A DNA stretch of 64,000 nucleotides from a bacterium (GCA_024742755.1 JANSXW010000007.1:20013-84012); one strand, 5' to 3'; shown: positions 1 through 10,464, numbered from the stretch's first letter. The notes: generated by a model not told the origin, from the letters alone. Made by a program: numbers and translations.

Positions 1-283
1 GATAGCTCAGCAAGCTTAAATCCGGTTCAGGCTCAGAATAGTCATCGAGTTGGATAGGGTCTTGTACACCAAGAATGACAGATGATGGCAGCAGTTCACT
101 AAAAAGCCTGATCAGGCGCTTAACCGTACCCGCATGATTACTTTTTATTGGGCTCATATCCACAATTTGTCCATAAAGCAATTCCACGCGCTGCTCCCCG
201 AAAACGCCGGCTTCCCCCATGCGGTGGTAAGCCTCTGCTGAGAAACGGTGGGTATTGGTTATTTCTATGATCCGGGTAGTCAT
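1..283 (-). CDS. Uma2-family (DUF820) endonuclease-like protein, C-terminus beyond window
   Basis: Minus-strand reading from the ATG at 283 gives MTTRIIEITNTHRFSAEAYHRMGEAGVFGEQRVELLYGQIVDMSPIKSNHAGTVKRLIRLFSELLPSSVILGVQDPIQLDDYSEPEPDLSLLSY..., open to position 1. The motif layout (VELLxGxIVxMSPIxxxHAG, VQxPIxLDxxSEPEPDLxLL) is Uma2-like. The track ORF 138..329 is a different frame. Confidence 0.8.
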   Translation of the reverse strand, partial: MTTRIIEITNTHRFSAEAYHRMGEAGVFGEQRVELLYGQIVDMSPIKSNHAGTVKRLIRLFSELLPSSVILGVQDPIQLDDYSEPEPDLSLLSY

Positions 284-335
284 GGATAATTCTTTCTTGC
301 AAAATACAGAAATCAGGCCTGGAATGCAAGGCACC

Positions 336-1208
336 TTACAACGCCCGCAAATTATCAATCATCTGCCGGGCATTCTTCGCATTACGGTAGCCCTTCATCA
401 CCGCTTGCCGCAGTAGCGCATCCGCTTCATCGAAGAACCCCAGGGAAGCTTTAGCTATCGCCATATTGGCATAAGCGATGGCCTGACCTGGATCAAGTGC
501 TATAGCCTTTTCGAGATAGTGAACGGCTTTTTCAAACTGCATGGTGTGGGTCAGATGAAGCGCCCCGAGGCTGGTGTAGGTTTCTGCATAGCCAGGATCC
601 AGGCTGATGGCTTTTTCGTAGCAGGAAGCAGCCTTATCGTATTGACCGGTCAGCCGGTAGCAGATGCCCAGGTTCGTCCAGTAAGAAGCGGTATCCGGAC
701 GGATTTCCAGCGCCTGCTGATGCGCATCAATGGCTTCCTGATAGTAGCCGAGCTGATTGTAGGTATTGCCCAGGACAGCGTAGGCTTGCGCCAAATCCCC
801 TTTTTGAATCCCCGGGTGGGCTATCGCTCGCTGAAGCGTGGCTATCGCCTGTTGGTAGTCCCCATCCTGATGCTGTTGGCGGCCTTTTTCGAGCAACTGC
901 TCCGGCCCATCCGGTGACGGAGCGGGTTCCGGTACCGGCACCTCCGCTGCTTTCCTTAGCTGAGTAATAGTCTGAATGAGAATCTGCCGCAGCTGGTTTT
1001 TCTCGATCCCGTAGCGCTCCGCCGTGATGATGCCCAGTTTCCACTCCCGCTCCACGGCATTCAGGCGGGCGGCATATTGCAGCAGTTCCTCCTCTGTCAC
1101 CTGCCCCCTGAGTTCCGGCAGGTGCGCCCGAAGCCGGTCGATCACTTCTTTTAGCTGATCATTCAGCAACATCTCCCTGAGTTCTGCCGACAGGCCCTTT
1201 TGATCCAT
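336..1208 (-). CDS. TPR-repeat protein with possible effector-associated (EAD11-like) N-terminal domain
   Basis: ORF 290 aa; several TPR units (AYAVLGNTYNQLGYYQEAIDAHQQALEIRP, YWTNLGICYRLTGQYDKAASCYEKAISLDP). Confidence 0.8.
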   Translation of the reverse strand: MDQKGLSAELREMLLNDQLKEVIDRLRAHLPELRGQVTEEELLQYAARLNAVEREWKLGIITAERYGIEKNQLRQILIQTITQLRKAAEVPVPEPAPSPDGPEQLLEKGRQQHQDGDYQQAIATLQRAIAHPGIQKGDLAQAYAVLGNTYNQLGYYQEAIDAHQQALEIRPDTASYWTNLGICYRLTGQYDKAASCYEKAISLDPGYAETYTSLGALHLTHTMQFEKAVHYLEKAIALDPGQAIAYANMAIAKASLGFFDEADALLRQAVMKGYRNAKNARQMIDNLRAL

Positions 1209-1423
1209 AGCGCAGTAATGGTCGTTGATTCAGTAGCAATTTAGGCATAAAAAACCAATTGACACGTTCCCAAAAATCATATGGCCTCACCTTCACCAAT
1301 CAGTGACTTAGCTCACTGCATTCCCATTAAAAAAATGGCAATTTACAGTCATAAACAGCAGCAAAGTGAATCCACCAATTACCTTGCTCAGAATCAATTA
1401 TTATCACAAAAAACATAATCAAA

Positions 1424-1900
1424 ATGACCAATACCTTAAGCCGTATCGGCCTTGATCAGGATCAATCACAAATACTGGCTACCAAACTCAACACCCTTCT
1501 AGCCAACTATCAGCTTTTTTACATGAATGCCCGGGGCTTTCACTGGAACATCAAAGGCAATAAATTCTTCGAGCTCCACCTGAAGTTTGAAGAGCTGTAT
1601 AACGACTCCCTCATCAAAATCGATGAGATCGCGGAACGTATCCTTACGCTGGGGTTCACCCCACTGCACACCTATGATGACTACACGGAAATTTCGACCA
1701 TCCGGCAGGCCAAAAACATTTCTGACGGCGTGGAAGCAGTAAAAGAGATTCTCAAAGGCTACGAAGTCCTCCTGCCACTGGAACGGGAGCTGCTCGAGCT
1801 GGCCGGCGAATCCGGAGACGAAGGCACCAATGCCCTCATGAGCGACTATATCCGTGAACAGGAAAAACTGGTTTGGATGTACTCGGCTTATCTGGGGTAA
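1424..1900 (+). CDS. dps: Dps-family DNA-binding/ferritin-like protein
   Basis: 158 aa; YQLFYMNARGFHWNIKGNKFFELHLKFEELYNDSLIKIDEIAERILTLG is the Dps ferroxidase region. Confidence 0.93.
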   Translation: MTNTLSRIGLDQDQSQILATKLNTLLANYQLFYMNARGFHWNIKGNKFFELHLKFEELYNDSLIKIDEIAERILTLGFTPLHTYDDYTEISTIRQAKNISDGVEAVKEILKGYEVLLPLERELLELAGESGDEGTNALMSDYIREQEKLVWMYSAYLG

Positions 1901-1929
1901 CAGGCCCAACAGGTTTTGAAATCAATGGC

Positions 1930-1969
1930 ACCGTAATCTTCCTCAGGAAGGTTACGGTATTTTTATTTG
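1930..1969 (+). terminator. Rho-independent terminator downstream of dps
   Basis: ACCGTAAtcTTCCtcaGGAAggTTACGGT followed by ATTTTTATTT. Confidence 0.8.
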
Positions 1970-2012
1970 AAAGCAGAACATACTGATTAGGGCAGAATGA
2001 CTTCATGACAGG

Positions 2013-3188
2013 TTACTCACAGGAACAAGTAAGGTTATCCGAATAGCTCTGTTGCTCCAAACGAAAGCCCTTACGGTAAGGATAGCCTCCACCAAACCCT
2101 AAATTCTCCGATTTAATGGTGTACTGGCAATCGAAGCTAATGGTACTCTCCCCTTCCTGCAGGTCATTAGGGTCGCAGTAGGGGTTGGGGCTGGAGTTGC
2201 AATCGGTCTTGTTCAGGTCGCCCAAAACATCCCGGAGCACATTCTTGAGATCAATCTCGTAGGTACGCACCAGTTCCTGGTCGATATCGGTGGCAAAGCG
2301 GCCACAGGGTTCTCCCTTGCGTGTGATAGAGTCCGGATAAATCTCAAATTTGTCGATAAAAAAGGAATGAATCGTCGCTACCTTTTTGAACTGTGGGTTA
2401 TGCTCAAAAGACAAGCTATCGAAGGCGGGCGTAAAAATTTTCTCCGATTTATCGAAGTAAGTGGGCGAAAGCGGCGTTTGTTCCGTATCCACCCAAATTT
2501 CATTGATCAGGTATTCGTAGGCGACCAGCACATTTCCCTTCCCAGCATTAGCTGTATCGCTCTTGGAGCATTTCATGCGCACATCCGCACTCTTGCCCAA
2601 ATAGTAAACCCCGGGGCGTTTATTTCCAGGCAATGGCAATTTATAAGGCGCGCTCAGCGACCATCGCCCCTCATAAGCACTACAGGGGCAGTACTCCTGC
2701 ACTTCAGACTCTTTCAGGAAGGGGGAGTCATAAGCGGCATTAAACTCCCGGTCGAAATAGGGCGCCAAAGGGTGTGACCAGGTTGCCCCGGGCTTTGCGC
2801 TATCCGTAAGGCTGCCATTCAACCAAAGGTAAGCCACCAACCCGCCAAGCAATAGCACCAGGAGCGCAAAAGCCATCACCAACCACCGAAACACCTTCTG
2901 CCGCCTTTGCAGTAGCGCCATAGCCTTTTTCCAATGGCTCAGGGCCTCGTCCCGTTGGTGAGCCACTTGCTGCTCCAGCATCAAGCGCTCAATATTCCGG
3001 ATACTCCGGGTGTACATCCCCTCGGTAGCCGTACCATAAATCAACTTGCTAAACTGACTGGCGCTAATGCACAAATCCTTCGCAATACGGCCAAAAGTCG
3101 CACTGCCAAAACGGGAGGTTGCCTTCTCCCAAGGCCCGTATTGTGCCTCCAGCTTCTGAATAAACCTTTCGTGCAAACTCTCTGACAT
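2013..3188 (-). CDS. HTH-domain protein with a single TM helix and C-terminal extracytoplasmic region
   Basis: 391 aa; N-terminal FGRIAKDLCISASQFSKLIYG resembles an HTH; TM segment VFRWLVMAFALLVLLLGGLVAYLWL; Cys-containing C-terminal region. Confidence 0.65.
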   Translation of the reverse strand: MSESLHERFIQKLEAQYGPWEKATSRFGSATFGRIAKDLCISASQFSKLIYGTATEGMYTRSIRNIERLMLEQQVAHQRDEALSHWKKAMALLQRRQKVFRWLVMAFALLVLLLGGLVAYLWLNGSLTDSAKPGATWSHPLAPYFDREFNAAYDSPFLKESEVQEYCPCSAYEGRWSLSAPYKLPLPGNKRPGVYYLGKSADVRMKCSKSDTANAGKGNVLVAYEYLINEIWVDTEQTPLSPTYFDKSEKIFTPAFDSLSFEHNPQFKKVATIHSFFIDKFEIYPDSITRKGEPCGRFATDIDQELVRTYEIDLKNVLRDVLGDLNKTDCNSSPNPYCDPNDLQEGESTISFDCQYTIKSENLGFGGGYPYRKGFRLEQQSYSDNLTCSCE

Positions 3189-3200
3189 ACAGCGTCTTCG

Positions 3201-3240
3201 TGGTGTAAAATGGTGTAAAACGGTATAAAATTTTGCAAAA
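3201..3240. repeat. Tandem 10-bp repeats upstream of the HTH-TM gene
   Basis: TGGTGTAAAA TGGTGTAAAA CGGTATAAAA TTTTGCAAAA: two perfect and two degenerate 10-bp units. Confidence 0.75.
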
Positions 3241-3456
3241 ATTCCATTTTACGACATAAAATATTTCGCATCTCCAGCTCACTAACCTACCTTAGCGAAA
3301 GCCATTGCCGGTAGCTTACCACAAAAACGGGGTGGAATTAAACATGCCCCGTTCTTCAGCACACCGTGCAATCTGCCAAAATAAAACTAAAAGTATGAAT
3401 AAATTCGTATCTCCTAAATACGGAGGGCCAGACTTTACTGCAAACACAGCTTCCGT

Positions 3457-4923
3457 ATGAAAAAAGAGCACTTCGGTTTAATACTCGGCCCGCTACTCTT
3501 CGCAGTTACTTTGTTGTTTGTTCATCCGGACGGGCTGAGCAGGCAAGCGAATGCAGTGCTGGCTTCAACCCTCTGGATTGCCACCTGGTGGATACTGGAG
3601 GTGATCCCGATAGCCGTAACCGCCCTACTCCCAATCATCCTGTTCCCCCTTACTGGTGCCCTGGACCTGAAAAGCACCACCGCCTCCTTTGGGCACCGGT
3701 ACATTTTTCTATACATCGGTGGCTTCATACTCGCGATTGCCATCGAACGCTGGAATCTGCACCGCCGGATTGCACTGCATATCATTCAATTTATTGGCAC
3801 GAACATCCGGAACATCATTCTGGGGTTTATGGTGGCTACGGCTTTTCTCTCTATGTGGATTTCCAATACTGCTACAACGGTGATGATGCTGCCCATCGGG
3901 CTGGCCGTTATCACTCAGCTCAAGGACAATCCGGTAACTAAAGAGGATGAAAACCTGACATTCGGGAAGATACTGATGCTCGCTATTGCCTACAGCGCCT
4001 CTATCGGGGGCATAGCTACGCTGATTGGCACACCGCCCAATCTGGTGTTGGCAGGTATTGTGCAGGAACTATACGGTATTGAAATCACTTTCTCCAAATG
4101 GATCCTCATTGGCCTGCCGGTTTCTCTGACAATGCTCTTCATCTGTTGGTATTACCTGACTCATTTTGCCGCTACCTTCACGCAGCAGTCTTTTCCGGGC
4201 GGAAAGCAGGAGATCAAACGCCAAATTAAAAACCTTGGCCCCATTTCCTACGAAGAAAAACTAGTCTTAGCTGTATTTGTCCTTACCGCACTGGCGTGGA
4301 TTACCCGTTCATTTCTGCTCAACACCTTTGCACCCGCGCTGGATGACCCCATTATTGCAATGATGGCAGCAGTTGCCCTTTTCCTGCTCCCGGCAGCCAG
4401 GGAAAACCGGCGCCCGCTCCTCCAATGGGAAGAGGCGGTGAAGCTCCCCTGGGGCGTTTTGCTGCTCTTTGGCGGAGGCCTCGCCCTCGCAGAGGGCTTC
4501 AAAGATTCGGGGCTGGCCGCCTGGATTGGCAGTCAGCTGTCCCTGCTGGAGGGATTGTCTCTCCTATTTTTGCTATTGGTATTGGTGGCAGCAGTGAATT
4601 TCCTGACCGAAATCACTTCCAACCTCGCCACTACGGCTATGCTGCTCCCCATCCTGGCGCCCCTGGCCATGGTCATTGGCGTACACCCTTACCCGCTTAT
4701 GGTCGGAGCTACGCTGGCGGCCTCCTGTGCCTTTATGCTACCGGTTGCGACCCCTCCCAACGCCATTGTGTTCGGGTCCGGTTACTTAAAAATACCAGAG
4801 ATGGTCAAAACCGGTATTTGGTTGAATCTAATCTCCATTATCATACTCAGCCTGATTGTTTACTTCTTCTTACCCAGCCTGTGGGGCTTTGACCCGCATG
4901 TTTTTCCTGACCACCTGAAGTAG
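3457..4923 (+). CDS. SLC13/DASS-family sodium:dicarboxylate (anion) symporter
   Basis: 488 aa polytopic; MWISNTATTVMMLPIGLAV and ASIGGIATLIGTPPNLVLAG motifs typical of DASS permeases. Confidence 0.92.
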   Translation: MKKEHFGLILGPLLFAVTLLFVHPDGLSRQANAVLASTLWIATWWILEVIPIAVTALLPIILFPLTGALDLKSTTASFGHRYIFLYIGGFILAIAIERWNLHRRIALHIIQFIGTNIRNIILGFMVATAFLSMWISNTATTVMMLPIGLAVITQLKDNPVTKEDENLTFGKILMLAIAYSASIGGIATLIGTPPNLVLAGIVQELYGIEITFSKWILIGLPVSLTMLFICWYYLTHFAATFTQQSFPGGKQEIKRQIKNLGPISYEEKLVLAVFVLTALAWITRSFLLNTFAPALDDPIIAMMAAVALFLLPAARENRRPLLQWEEAVKLPWGVLLLFGGGLALAEGFKDSGLAAWIGSQLSLLEGLSLLFLLLVLVAAVNFLTEITSNLATTAMLLPILAPLAMVIGVHPYPLMVGATLAASCAFMLPVATPPNAIVFGSGYLKIPEMVKTGIWLNLISIIILSLIVYFFLPSLWGFDPHVFPDHLK

Positions 4924-4959
4924 GCTCCGGGCCCTATCCAATTATTTAAACCTAGTGTT

Positions 4960-7900
4960 ATGAAACTACACTTACTACTGTACATCTTTGTGGCTGGCTT
5001 TTTGCTGGCTGGCAGCCCATTGCTGGCCCAACATACCGTAACGGGTACAGTCAGCGATGAAAACGGTACACCGCTCATCGGGGCGACCATACTGGAGGCT
5101 CAGACTTCCAATGGCACAGTCACGGATGTAGACGGCAATTATTCTATTGAACTTTCCAGCCCGGATGCGGTCATTTTATACCGTTATGTGGGCCTGGAGC
5201 CCAGGCGGGAGCCGGTCAATGGCCGCACCGTGATTGATGTTACGCTCACCGAAGACGCCGAAATCCTCAAGGAAGTCGTGGTTACCGCTTTGGGCTTCGA
5301 GGAAGACCGGGACGAATTAGGCTACGCCAGTTCGACAGTGGGCGGAGAAAATGTTACTCAGGCCGCTGAGCCCACCGTAATCAATTCCCTGCAGGGCAAA
5401 GCGTCGGGCGTCCGGATTTCCCGGAATTCCGGTGATCCGGGTGCAGGTGCCTACATTCAAATACGGGGGATATCTACCATCGACCGGGATGCACAGCCAC
5501 TCATTGTGCTGGATGGCGTACCTATCAGTAATGCCTCACGGGGTGCTCAGGAAAGCCTGGCTGCACAGTCACGCCTGAATGACATCAACCCGAACGATAT
5601 CGAAAGCGTCACCGTTCTGAAAGGCGCTTCTGCGGCTGCACTCTGGGGCACACGGGCCCTGGGCGGCGTCATCATCATCAAAACCAAAAGCGGGCAGTAC
5701 AACAAACCAGTCTCGGTGACTTACAAATCCAGCTTTTCCATAGATCAAATCAACCGCCGTTACCCACAGCAGACGACTTTCGGGCAGGGCGATAACGGTA
5801 TCTACAATCAGCGGGCCCGGGATTCCTGGGGCGACAAAATTTCGGACCGCCCCGGCGGGCAGGATGAATTTGACACCTCTGGTGAATTCTATATTGATCA
5901 GGACGGGAACACCTACTATCCTGTTGTTTCCAAAAACTCCCGGGAGCTTTACGATGAAAGCAATTTTGACCAGATCTTCCAAAACGGGCATTTTTGGGAA
6001 AACAACCTGAGCATCAGCGGTGGCAATGCCAACAGCACCATTTTTGCCAGCCTTAGCGACATCAATCAGGAGGGTATCATCCGCAACAATTCTGACTACC
6101 GGCGCACTACCGCCCGGGTGAATGTAGGGCACCGTATCACAGAAAACATCAAGCTGAAAGCTTCTGCCACCTACGCCAAAAGCACCTCCAACCGTATCCG
6201 GAGAGGAGCAAGTTCCTCAGGCCTTTACCTGGGCCTGCTCCGTACACCCGCTGACTTTGACAACAGCGGCTACCGGGGCGACTACTTCTCCGGCCCGGAC
6301 GCAGCACCGGTATCCAACCGCCACCGCTCCTACCGGGAACCCCTGGGCGCTGATGCCACCGCCACGTACAACAACCCGCTCTGGACCATCAACGAACAGG
6401 AAGCCCTGGTGGATGTCGACCGCTTCATCACCTCCATGGAACTAACCGTTTCGCCTGCGCCCTGGCTCGACCTGATTGGCCGCGTAGGCCTTGACAAGTT
6501 TGCAGAATTGCAGCAGAATTTTTTCACGCCAGGCTCAGCAGCCGGTGCTTTCCGCAATGGCCGTTTTGATAAAGAGCTGGCCCGCAATACGGTCTTCAAC
6601 ATGGACTACATCGCGAAAGCCGGCACTAAATTCGGGGCCAACTTTAGCGGCACACTGCTTGCCGGTTTCAACTACAACCACCGGGAGCTGATCGTGGACG
6701 GTAGCTCCATCACCAACTTTATTCAGTTTTTTGATGTGGCAAGCGGCATACGCGATATCGATAATGCCCTGCCTGAAAACCGCGAAGTCAACAGCACCTT
6801 CGGGCAGGAACGGACGGTAGGCGTTTACACCTCAGGTACGCTGACCGCTTACGACATGTTCTTCCTGAACGGTACCCTGCGGGCGGAATCAGCTTCCACC
6901 TTCGGCAGCGAAGCAGACAACACTTTCCTGTTCCCCTCTGCTTCCCTGGCCTGGCAGTTCACAGAAATCCCAGCCTTGAGTGAAGGTTTTCTGTCTTTTG
7001 GCAAGCTACGCTTTTCCTACGGTGAAGTGGGGGTACAGCCCGCACGCTACAATACCACGAATATCTTTGTTTCCCCTTCCTTTAGCGATGAATACGGCGG
7101 CGCACTGGCCGGCGGGCTCTTCGGCAACGGTGCGTTTGTGCCCAGTGCCCAGCGTGGCAGCGCAGCACTGCGGCCCGAGCGCAAGAAAGAGACGGAAATC
7201 GGAGCCGACCTTCGGTTCTTTAACGACCGCATCTCCCTTAACGCCACCTACTTCACCAACACCACCGAGGATGTGCTGCTGGACTTCCCAATCGCGAACT
7301 CCCGCGGGGTAACCCGGTTGTACACCAACGGCGCAGAGATTCAAAACACCGGCTGGGAAGTCGACCTGCAGTACGATGTAGTCAAGCAAAAAAACTGGCG
7401 CTGGAATGTGGGCGCGATCTACTCCGAAGTCAATAACGAGGTAACCCGCCTGGACGAAGGCCTCTCTATCATCCTCGGCGGCTTGTCTGCTGTGAATGCC
7501 CGGACGCTGCTCGGCTTTCCCATCGGCGTACTTTGGGGCTCCAGGACCCTTCGCGACGACGACGGCAACATCGTCTTTGATGAGAATGGCTTCCCGGTTC
7601 AAGACCAGCTGGAAGGTGTCATTGGCGACCCCAACCCCGACTGGCAGGGCTCTGCCTACAGTACGCTATCTTATAAGAACTTCACCCTCTCCGTCCTCTT
7701 TGAGACCTTCCAGGGGGCAGACATCTTCGCTGGCACCAAATCAGTGATGTATGACCTGGGTACGTGGGGCGACTCCGACCTGGAGTCCACCGCCGACCAA
7801 AACCTGCTCACCTACGATGGAGACGTAATCCTGGCCGGGACCACCTTCCGCGGTAAAATCCACAACTTTGGTGCAGGGCCGGTCGCGCTGACCGAATCCT

Positions 7901-8205
7901 GGTACAACGGCGATGGCGGTTTCTTCAGTGGCGGCAACGATGAGCTGTACATTGAAGATGGCTCCTGGACCCGTCTGCGGGAAGTCAGCCTTGCGTACAC
8001 CGCCCGTTCGGAATGGCTGAAGCAAAAGACCGGACTGGGGTCTGCCACATTTACCTTCACGGGCCGAAACCTGCTGCTTTGGACGGCCTTCGAGGGCAAT
8101 GACCCGGACACCAACCTCAGCGGGGTCAGCAACGCCCGGGGTATCGACTACTTCAATAACCCAGGTACTCAGTCCTACGTCTTCTCTATGACCCTGACCT
8201 TTTAG
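4960..8205 (+). CDS. SusC/RagA-family TonB-linked outer membrane protein
   Basis: 1081 aa; signal peptide, carboxypeptidase-like domain (VTGTVSDENGTPLIGATI), plug domain (GVRISRNSGDPGAGAYIQIRGISTI), C-terminal beta-strand. Confidence 0.95.
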   Translation: MKLHLLLYIFVAGFLLAGSPLLAQHTVTGTVSDENGTPLIGATILEAQTSNGTVTDVDGNYSIELSSPDAVILYRYVGLEPRREPVNGRTVIDVTLTEDAEILKEVVVTALGFEEDRDELGYASSTVGGENVTQAAEPTVINSLQGKASGVRISRNSGDPGAGAYIQIRGISTIDRDAQPLIVLDGVPISNASRGAQESLAAQSRLNDINPNDIESVTVLKGASAAALWGTRALGGVIIIKTKSGQYNKPVSVTYKSSFSIDQINRRYPQQTTFGQGDNGIYNQRARDSWGDKISDRPGGQDEFDTSGEFYIDQDGNTYYPVVSKNSRELYDESNFDQIFQNGHFWENNLSISGGNANSTIFASLSDINQEGIIRNNSDYRRTTARVNVGHRITENIKLKASATYAKSTSNRIRRGASSSGLYLGLLRTPADFDNSGYRGDYFSGPDAAPVSNRHRSYREPLGADATATYNNPLWTINEQEALVDVDRFITSMELTVSPAPWLDLIGRVGLDKFAELQQNFFTPGSAAGAFRNGRFDKELARNTVFNMDYIAKAGTKFGANFSGTLLAGFNYNHRELIVDGSSITNFIQFFDVASGIRDIDNALPENREVNSTFGQERTVGVYTSGTLTAYDMFFLNGTLRAESASTFGSEADNTFLFPSASLAWQFTEIPALSEGFLSFGKLRFSYGEVGVQPARYNTTNIFVSPSFSDEYGGALAGGLFGNGAFVPSAQRGSAALRPERKKETEIGADLRFFNDRISLNATYFTNTTEDVLLDFPIANSRGVTRLYTNGAEIQNTGWEVDLQYDVVKQKNWRWNVGAIYSEVNNEVTRLDEGLSIILGGLSAVNARTLLGFPIGVLWGSRTLRDDDGNIVFDENGFPVQDQLEGVIGDPNPDWQGSAYSTLSYKNFTLSVLFETFQGADIFAGTKSVMYDLGTWGDSDLESTADQNLLTYDGDVILAGTTFRGKIHNFGAGPVALTESWYNGDGGFFSGGNDELYIEDGSWTRLREVSLAYTARSEWLKQKTGLGSATFTFTGRNLLLWTAFEGNDPDTNLSGVSNARGIDYFNNPGTQSYVFSMTLTF

Positions 8206-8225
8206 TCCAACTCAAATTGAAAATT

Positions 8226-9647
8226 ATGAAACGTATATCCATCATATTTTTGCTTGCCCTGCTGTTCTCCGCTTGCAGCAGCCTGGTAGAAGACCTGAAC
8301 GAAAACCCCAACAGCCCAACCTCTTCGTCCTATCAGTACATTCTGACCGGAGCAGAGATTGGCAACACCCTCTTCCTGTCCGGAGAGGCGGCCCGGAAAG
8401 CAGGTATCTTCTGCGGTTACTATACCGGTATCGACCGGCAGCACGAAGGCTTCAGCCAGTATGCCGTAACGACCAGTGATTTTGATAATCAATGGAATGA
8501 TGTCTTCGTCAACACCATCGCCAATGCTATTGCCACACAAGAAGCAGCAGCGGAAGAGGGCGTTGGCGGTATTACGCTGGGCATTACCAAGATCATACAG
8601 GCATTTGGCTTTGGCACCGCAGCCTCGCTCTGGGGTAGCATCCCCTTTGAGGAAGCCGGCCGGCCAGCCTTTGAAAACCCGGCGTTTGAAGACCAAATAC
8701 TGGTCTATGAGAAAGTACAGGCACTGCTGGATGAAGCCATTGCCGACCTGGAGTCTGGTGAAGGCCGCCCGGCTACAGGGGCAGATATCCACTTTGATGG
8801 AGATCCTGCTGCCTGGGCAGAAGTAGCGCACAGCCTCAAAGCCAGATTGTTCCTTCATACCAAAAACTATCGCCTGGCCTATGAGGAAGCGCTGCTCGGC
8901 ATTAGCTCCCCGGACAATAGCCTGCAAACGCCACACGGTGACGCGATTGAGAATGCCAACCTGAACTATCAGTTCTTTGAGATTGCTTCCCGGGCGGCCG
9001 ACCTGGTCACTTCTGACTTTATGGCGAGCCTGGTTGCACCGGACGAAGCCACAAGCCCTGATATCAGCAATTACCGGGGCAATGCCAAAACGGATGAAAC
9101 AGGCCGCTACAACTACCTTTTCGAAACCAACTCCTTCGGCACACAGCCCAATACCGTCGATGGATTTGCCGCTCAGGACGCCCCTACTCCACTGCTTACT
9201 TACCAGGAAAACCTCCTGATCCTTGCAGAGGCTGGCTTCCGGACAGAGGGTTTTGAGGTTGGCCTCACCCATTTGAATGAATTCCGGGCCTACATGGCAG
9301 CCGGAGGGTACCTCACTAATGCCGATATGGCCAATATTCAGTACGAAGCATACGAAACTGCTGATTTTGAAAATGGCGGCATAGAAAACCCGGACGGCAT
9401 CAGCACGGACGATGCGCTGCTCCGCGAAATCCTGGAAGAACGCTACATTACTTTGTTTGGCCAGATCGAAGGGTTCAATGATACCCGCCGGACGATGAGA
9501 GAATCAGTGGTTCGGGTACCTGTTGCCCCGAATACCGGCACTCAATTGCCGGAGCGGTTCCTCTACCCGACGACTGAGATAGACCGGAATCCGAATGTGC
9601 CAACGCCCATTCCCGACTTCTTCGAGCCGACCGCTGTTAATCAGTAG
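8226..9647 (+). CDS. SusD/RagB-family lipoprotein
   Basis: ORF follows SusC; lipobox FSACSS; EILEERYITLFGQIEGFNDTRRT is a SusD C-terminal motif. ATG at 8226 preferred over the TTG at 8217. Confidence 0.92.
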   Translation: MKRISIIFLLALLFSACSSLVEDLNENPNSPTSSSYQYILTGAEIGNTLFLSGEAARKAGIFCGYYTGIDRQHEGFSQYAVTTSDFDNQWNDVFVNTIANAIATQEAAAEEGVGGITLGITKIIQAFGFGTAASLWGSIPFEEAGRPAFENPAFEDQILVYEKVQALLDEAIADLESGEGRPATGADIHFDGDPAAWAEVAHSLKARLFLHTKNYRLAYEEALLGISSPDNSLQTPHGDAIENANLNYQFFEIASRAADLVTSDFMASLVAPDEATSPDISNYRGNAKTDETGRYNYLFETNSFGTQPNTVDGFAAQDAPTPLLTYQENLLILAEAGFRTEGFEVGLTHLNEFRAYMAAGGYLTNADMANIQYEAYETADFENGGIENPDGISTDDALLREILEERYITLFGQIEGFNDTRRTMRESVVRVPVAPNTGTQLPERFLYPTTEIDRNPNVPTPIPDFFEPTAVNQ

Positions 9648-9664
9648 CCCAAAACCGTGATAAC

Positions 9665-10462
9665 ATGAAAATGAATACGTTCCCATCTTTTGGAGGCTTG
9701 TTTTTAGTAGCGATAGCCTTTTTGCTGTTGGCCACTCCTGCTTACAGCCAGGAGGTGGCGCCCAAACGGGTGCTGTTTGTAGGTAACAGCTTTACCTACT
9801 TCTACAACCTGCCGCAGGTCGTCAGCGCGATGGCGGAGGAAAAAGGCTGGGCATTGGAAACCCGGCAGTCCACGGTAGGGGGCAGCAACCTCGAACAGCA
9901 CTGGAAGAGCGAGCGGGGTACCCAAACCCGTGCCCTGATCGAAGAACAGGAGTGGGATTATGTGGTCTTCAACAACCACAGCCTGAGTTCCATTGATCAG
10001 CCGGAGGCCTTCATGGAATACGGTAAGAAGTTTGCCGAACTGGTCAAAGACCGTGGCGCGAAGCCCGTCTTTATGATGACCTGGGCGTACCATTCCAATC
10101 CGCTCATGCAGGCTACCATCACGCAAATGTACGAGCAACTGGGCGAAGCATCCGGAGCCGATGTGGTCCCCGCTGGCCCTTTGTTTGCCGAAGCGCGTCA
10201 GTGGCGCCCCGACCTCGAGCTGTTCTTTGACGACAAGCACCCTTCTTCCAATGGCACTTATCTGCTGGGGCTGGCTTTTTTCAAATACTTCAGTGGCGAC
10301 AGCCCGGTGGGCCTTCCCAAACGGCTGACGACCCGGGACGAAGATGGCGAAAAGCTGTACCTCCTTTTCATGCACCAAACGGACGCTGATTTTCTGCAGC
10401 AACTGGTGGACGAGCACGCGTTCCACACCGAAAACTTGTTGACCAAACATAAAAAAGACTAA
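9665..10462 (+). CDS. SGNH/GDSL-type hydrolase, secreted (DUF4886-like)
   Basis: 265 aa; signal peptide, VLFVGNSFTYFYNLP block, C-terminal DDKHPSSNGTYL (catalytic D/H). Confidence 0.85.
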   Translation: MKMNTFPSFGGLFLVAIAFLLLATPAYSQEVAPKRVLFVGNSFTYFYNLPQVVSAMAEEKGWALETRQSTVGGSNLEQHWKSERGTQTRALIEEQEWDYVVFNNHSLSSIDQPEAFMEYGKKFAELVKDRGAKPVFMMTWAYHSNPLMQATITQMYEQLGEASGADVVPAGPLFAEARQWRPDLELFFDDKHPSSNGTYLLGLAFFKYFSGDSPVGLPKRLTTRDEDGEKLYLLFMHQTDADFLQQLVDEHAFHTENLLTKHKKD

Positions 10463-10464
10463 TC

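Noticed and set aside
138-329. 63-aa minus-strand ORF in the track
   Set aside because: Out of frame with the Uma2-like reading that starts at 283 and shows recognisable family motifs.
5569-9272. Long antisense ORFs opposite susC/susD (e.g. 5569..6132, 7006..7602, 8202..9272)
   Set aside because: GC-rich shadow ORFs with no recognisable domains opposite strongly supported genes.
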